NCBI RefSeq assembly: GCF_024397975.1
Contig: NZ_CP073745.1
Span: forward strand, 2,630,501 to 2,694,500
Source of the DNA: Bacterioplanoides sp. SCSIO 12839
GTDB lineage: Bacteria; Pseudomonadota; Gammaproteobacteria; Pseudomonadales; Oceanobacteraceae
Reading direction: 5' to 3'
DNA length: 64,000 bases
Shown in pieces: positions 62,622 through 64,000 of the stretch. How positions within the stretch are numbered: position 1 is the first letter of the stretch; each line of letters begins with the position of its first letter. The notes beneath the pieces are model-generated. The model searched no databases. It had not been told where the DNA came from and saw nothing but the letters and a program-made list of their open reading frames with translations. Position numbers and translations under genes: made by a program.

Positions 62622-64000
62622 AGCAGCAGCGCTTATGTTTATCGGTTTTACCAATCCCGGGGTTAAAGCTGTTGGTTGGGTCCAGTTGCTGATAGAAATC
62701 TTTTAATCCCTGCTCAGCTTCGTATAAATGACCCACATTGTGCTCTGCAGGGTATTTGGCTTCGCGATCTTTCAGCAGCTTCAGCATCTTAGCCTTTAGT
62801 GCTTTTGGGTCGACGCCTTTTTTCACGATGTAATCCTGATGGAAGACGTAACACATAAAGTGACCATAATAGAGCGAGTGCTCGATATGCTGGCTGATTT
62901 CTTCCGGCAGAAACTCTTCCCAGCTGAGATTATTACGCGGTAACGCAATATCCAATGCCAGGATATCTTCTACTTTATTTTGATGAACAGCCTGGTAACG
63001 AATGGCGGCACCGGCGGCGGCAAAACGATGCAGGTAGGCTTTTTTTCCTTCATCGGCGCTGCATTCAAAATAATCACCCCGGTCGTCACGACCAAAATAC
63101 TCCGTCAGGTATTGTTTGGCTTCATCAATACCGTCATTACTCATTTTAAGAATCAGGTAATGATCGTATTTTTTACGGAAATCCTGCATACGTTTTGGCA
63201 GCATGTTTGGCCAGAATTTACTGGCGAACTGCATCACCCGGTCGGGAATATCTTTAGGCAACCAGCTGATTTTATTTAATGTCGCTGCAATCCGACCTTT
63301 AAGAGCAAACATGTTTGGCAGCATATCGGTGCCAAAATAGTTGATGACCATAAAGGTATCTTTGCCATATTTTTCCGCAATATCATAAATATCACGGTGC
63401 ATGTATTCGGCTACTTCCGGCAAATGCTTAAATTCCGACAGAATATGACGACGCAACTCAGTCAGCTGATCGGCATCATTGGTGCCGATATAAAAGGTTT
63501 GCTCACGCTCGGCAACGGCAAAGGTATCCAGACGAACAGCAAATACCGCCAGCTTGCCGGCACAACCACTGGACTCGTACAGGCGCGACGTATCGGCGTT
63601 ATAACGAGCCGGGGTATTGGCGTTAATATCTCGGATAATTTCCGGATAGTCGCTGGCCGAGGCTTTTTCATCGCCTTGTAAAATATCGCCCGGGCTGAAT
63701 GTTTCATTCTCAAGATTGTCGAGAATTTCTTCTGGGGAGGATCCCAGATTAATCCCCAGGTGATTCACCAATACCAATTCGCCCTCAGCGGTGATTTGCG
63801 CATAAAGCGACAACTCGGTATAGGCTGGCCCACGCTGAATTAACGCACCCCCGGAATTATTGGCAACACCGCCAACAATCGACGCACCAATACACGAAGA
63901 ACCAATCACCGAGTGTGGCGCACGCTTAAGTGGCGCCAGCATTTTCTCAAGAGTGAACAAAGATGAGCCCGGGAAACTGACCACCTGCTTACCTTCGTTC
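62617..64000 (-). CDS. dld: Respiratory D-lactate dehydrogenase (Dld), N-terminus beyond the window
   Basis: The frame runs open to the window edge (NEGKQVVSFPGSSLF at the right end) and ends at 62617, at least 461 residues. It matches the quinone-dependent FAD enzyme: PHSVIGSSCIGASIVGGVANNSGG (FAD-binding), RGPAYTELSLYAQI, and a C-terminal membrane-binding domain with LYYGHFMCYVFHQDYI and SFNPGIGKT. It oxidises D-lactate to pyruvate on the inner membrane face. The C-terminus ends in three Cys (KRCCC). Only the N-terminal ~100 residues are missing. Confidence 0.93.
   Translation of the reverse strand, partial: NEGKQVVSFPGSSLFTLEKMLAPLKRAPHSVIGSSCIGASIVGGVANNSGGALIQRGPAYTELSLYAQITAEGELVLVNHLGINLGSSPEEILDNLENETFSPGDILQGDEKASASDYPEIIRDINANTPARYNADTSRLYESSGCAGKLAVFAVRLDTFAVAEREQTFYIGTNDADQLTELRRHILSEFKHLPEVAEYMHRDIYDIAEKYGKDTFMVINYFGTDMLPNMFALKGRIAATLNKISWLPKDIPDRVMQFASKFWPNMLPKRMQDFRKKYDHYLILKMSNDGIDEAKQYLTEYFGRDDRGDYFECSADEGKKAYLHRFAAAGAAIRYQAVHQNKVEDILALDIALPRNNLSWEEFLPEEISQHIEHSLYYGHFMCYVFHQDYIVKKGVDPKALKAKMLKLLKDREAKYPAEHNVGHLYEAEQGLKDFYQQLDPTNSFNPGIGKTDKHKRCCC

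Overview
The window looks like a chromosomal segment of a marine gammaproteobacterium of the Oceanospirillales/Oceanospirillaceae type. The evidence is FadD1-like and Dyp/Dld homologues resembling those of Pseudomonas and its marine relatives, a large c-di-GMP and two-component repertoire, two acyl desaturase loci, and gene-dense DNA of moderate GC with short spacers. I see no prophage, insertion sequence, CRISPR array or rRNA. Species cannot be fixed from the sequence alone.

Layout. 1-1.4 kb: end of flgM, then flgN and a YcgR/PilZ flagellar brake. 1.4-4.5 kb: tRNA-Arg(CCT), phosphoglucomutase and a diguanylate cyclase. 4.6-10.8 kb: lipid metabolism (acyl-CoA dehydrogenase, FadD ligase, divergent AraC regulator, desaturase). 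10.9-14 kb: a FIST-domain sensor coupled to a PAS-GGDEF-EAL protein, a NosP-like arrangement. 14-18 kb: a degenerate DnaQ-fold protein, YaeQ, a duplicated-domain lipoprotein, an acyltransferase and an orphan. 18-22.4 kb: a signalling cluster with a hybrid kinase, an HTH protein with a pseudo-receiver, and a response regulator whose output domain is an EAL fold without catalytic residues. 22.5-25.7 kb: a small orphan and a pitrilysin-like M16 protease.

26.2-29.1 kb is the most distinctive block: a bufferin-type RiPP operon with precursor (DUF2282), MNIO maturase (DUF692) and DUF2063 partner carrying a His-rich insert. It is followed, with overlapping start and stop codons, by an ECF sigma factor and then a probable single-pass anti-sigma factor. 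It is likely a copper or metal stress module under its own sigma factor.

29.2-38 kb: the TIGR03545/TIGR03546 pair, an EamA exporter, an HDOD protein, a ligE-recJ-DUF4124 run, and a folK-like gene convergent with folM. 38-41.1 kb: a penicillin-acylase-family lipoprotein and two identical initiator tRNA genes behind a near-consensus promoter. 41.3-48.5 kb: AraC regulator, thioesterases, clpB with a sigma-32-like promoter, a nested inverted repeat (45771-45936), DMT transporter and LysR regulator. 48.8-54.8 kb: tail-specific protease, a small CxxC protein, an ATP-NAD-kinase-like protein, PIN-PhoH and a secreted orphan. 54.8-58.2 kb: beta-propeller and a desaturase/ferredoxin-reductase pair. 58.6-64 kb: YiaW/YiaV-like membrane proteins, a fructosamine-kinase-family protein, an isochorismatase-like hydrolase coupled to a Dyp peroxidase, and most of respiratory D-lactate dehydrogenase running off the right edge.
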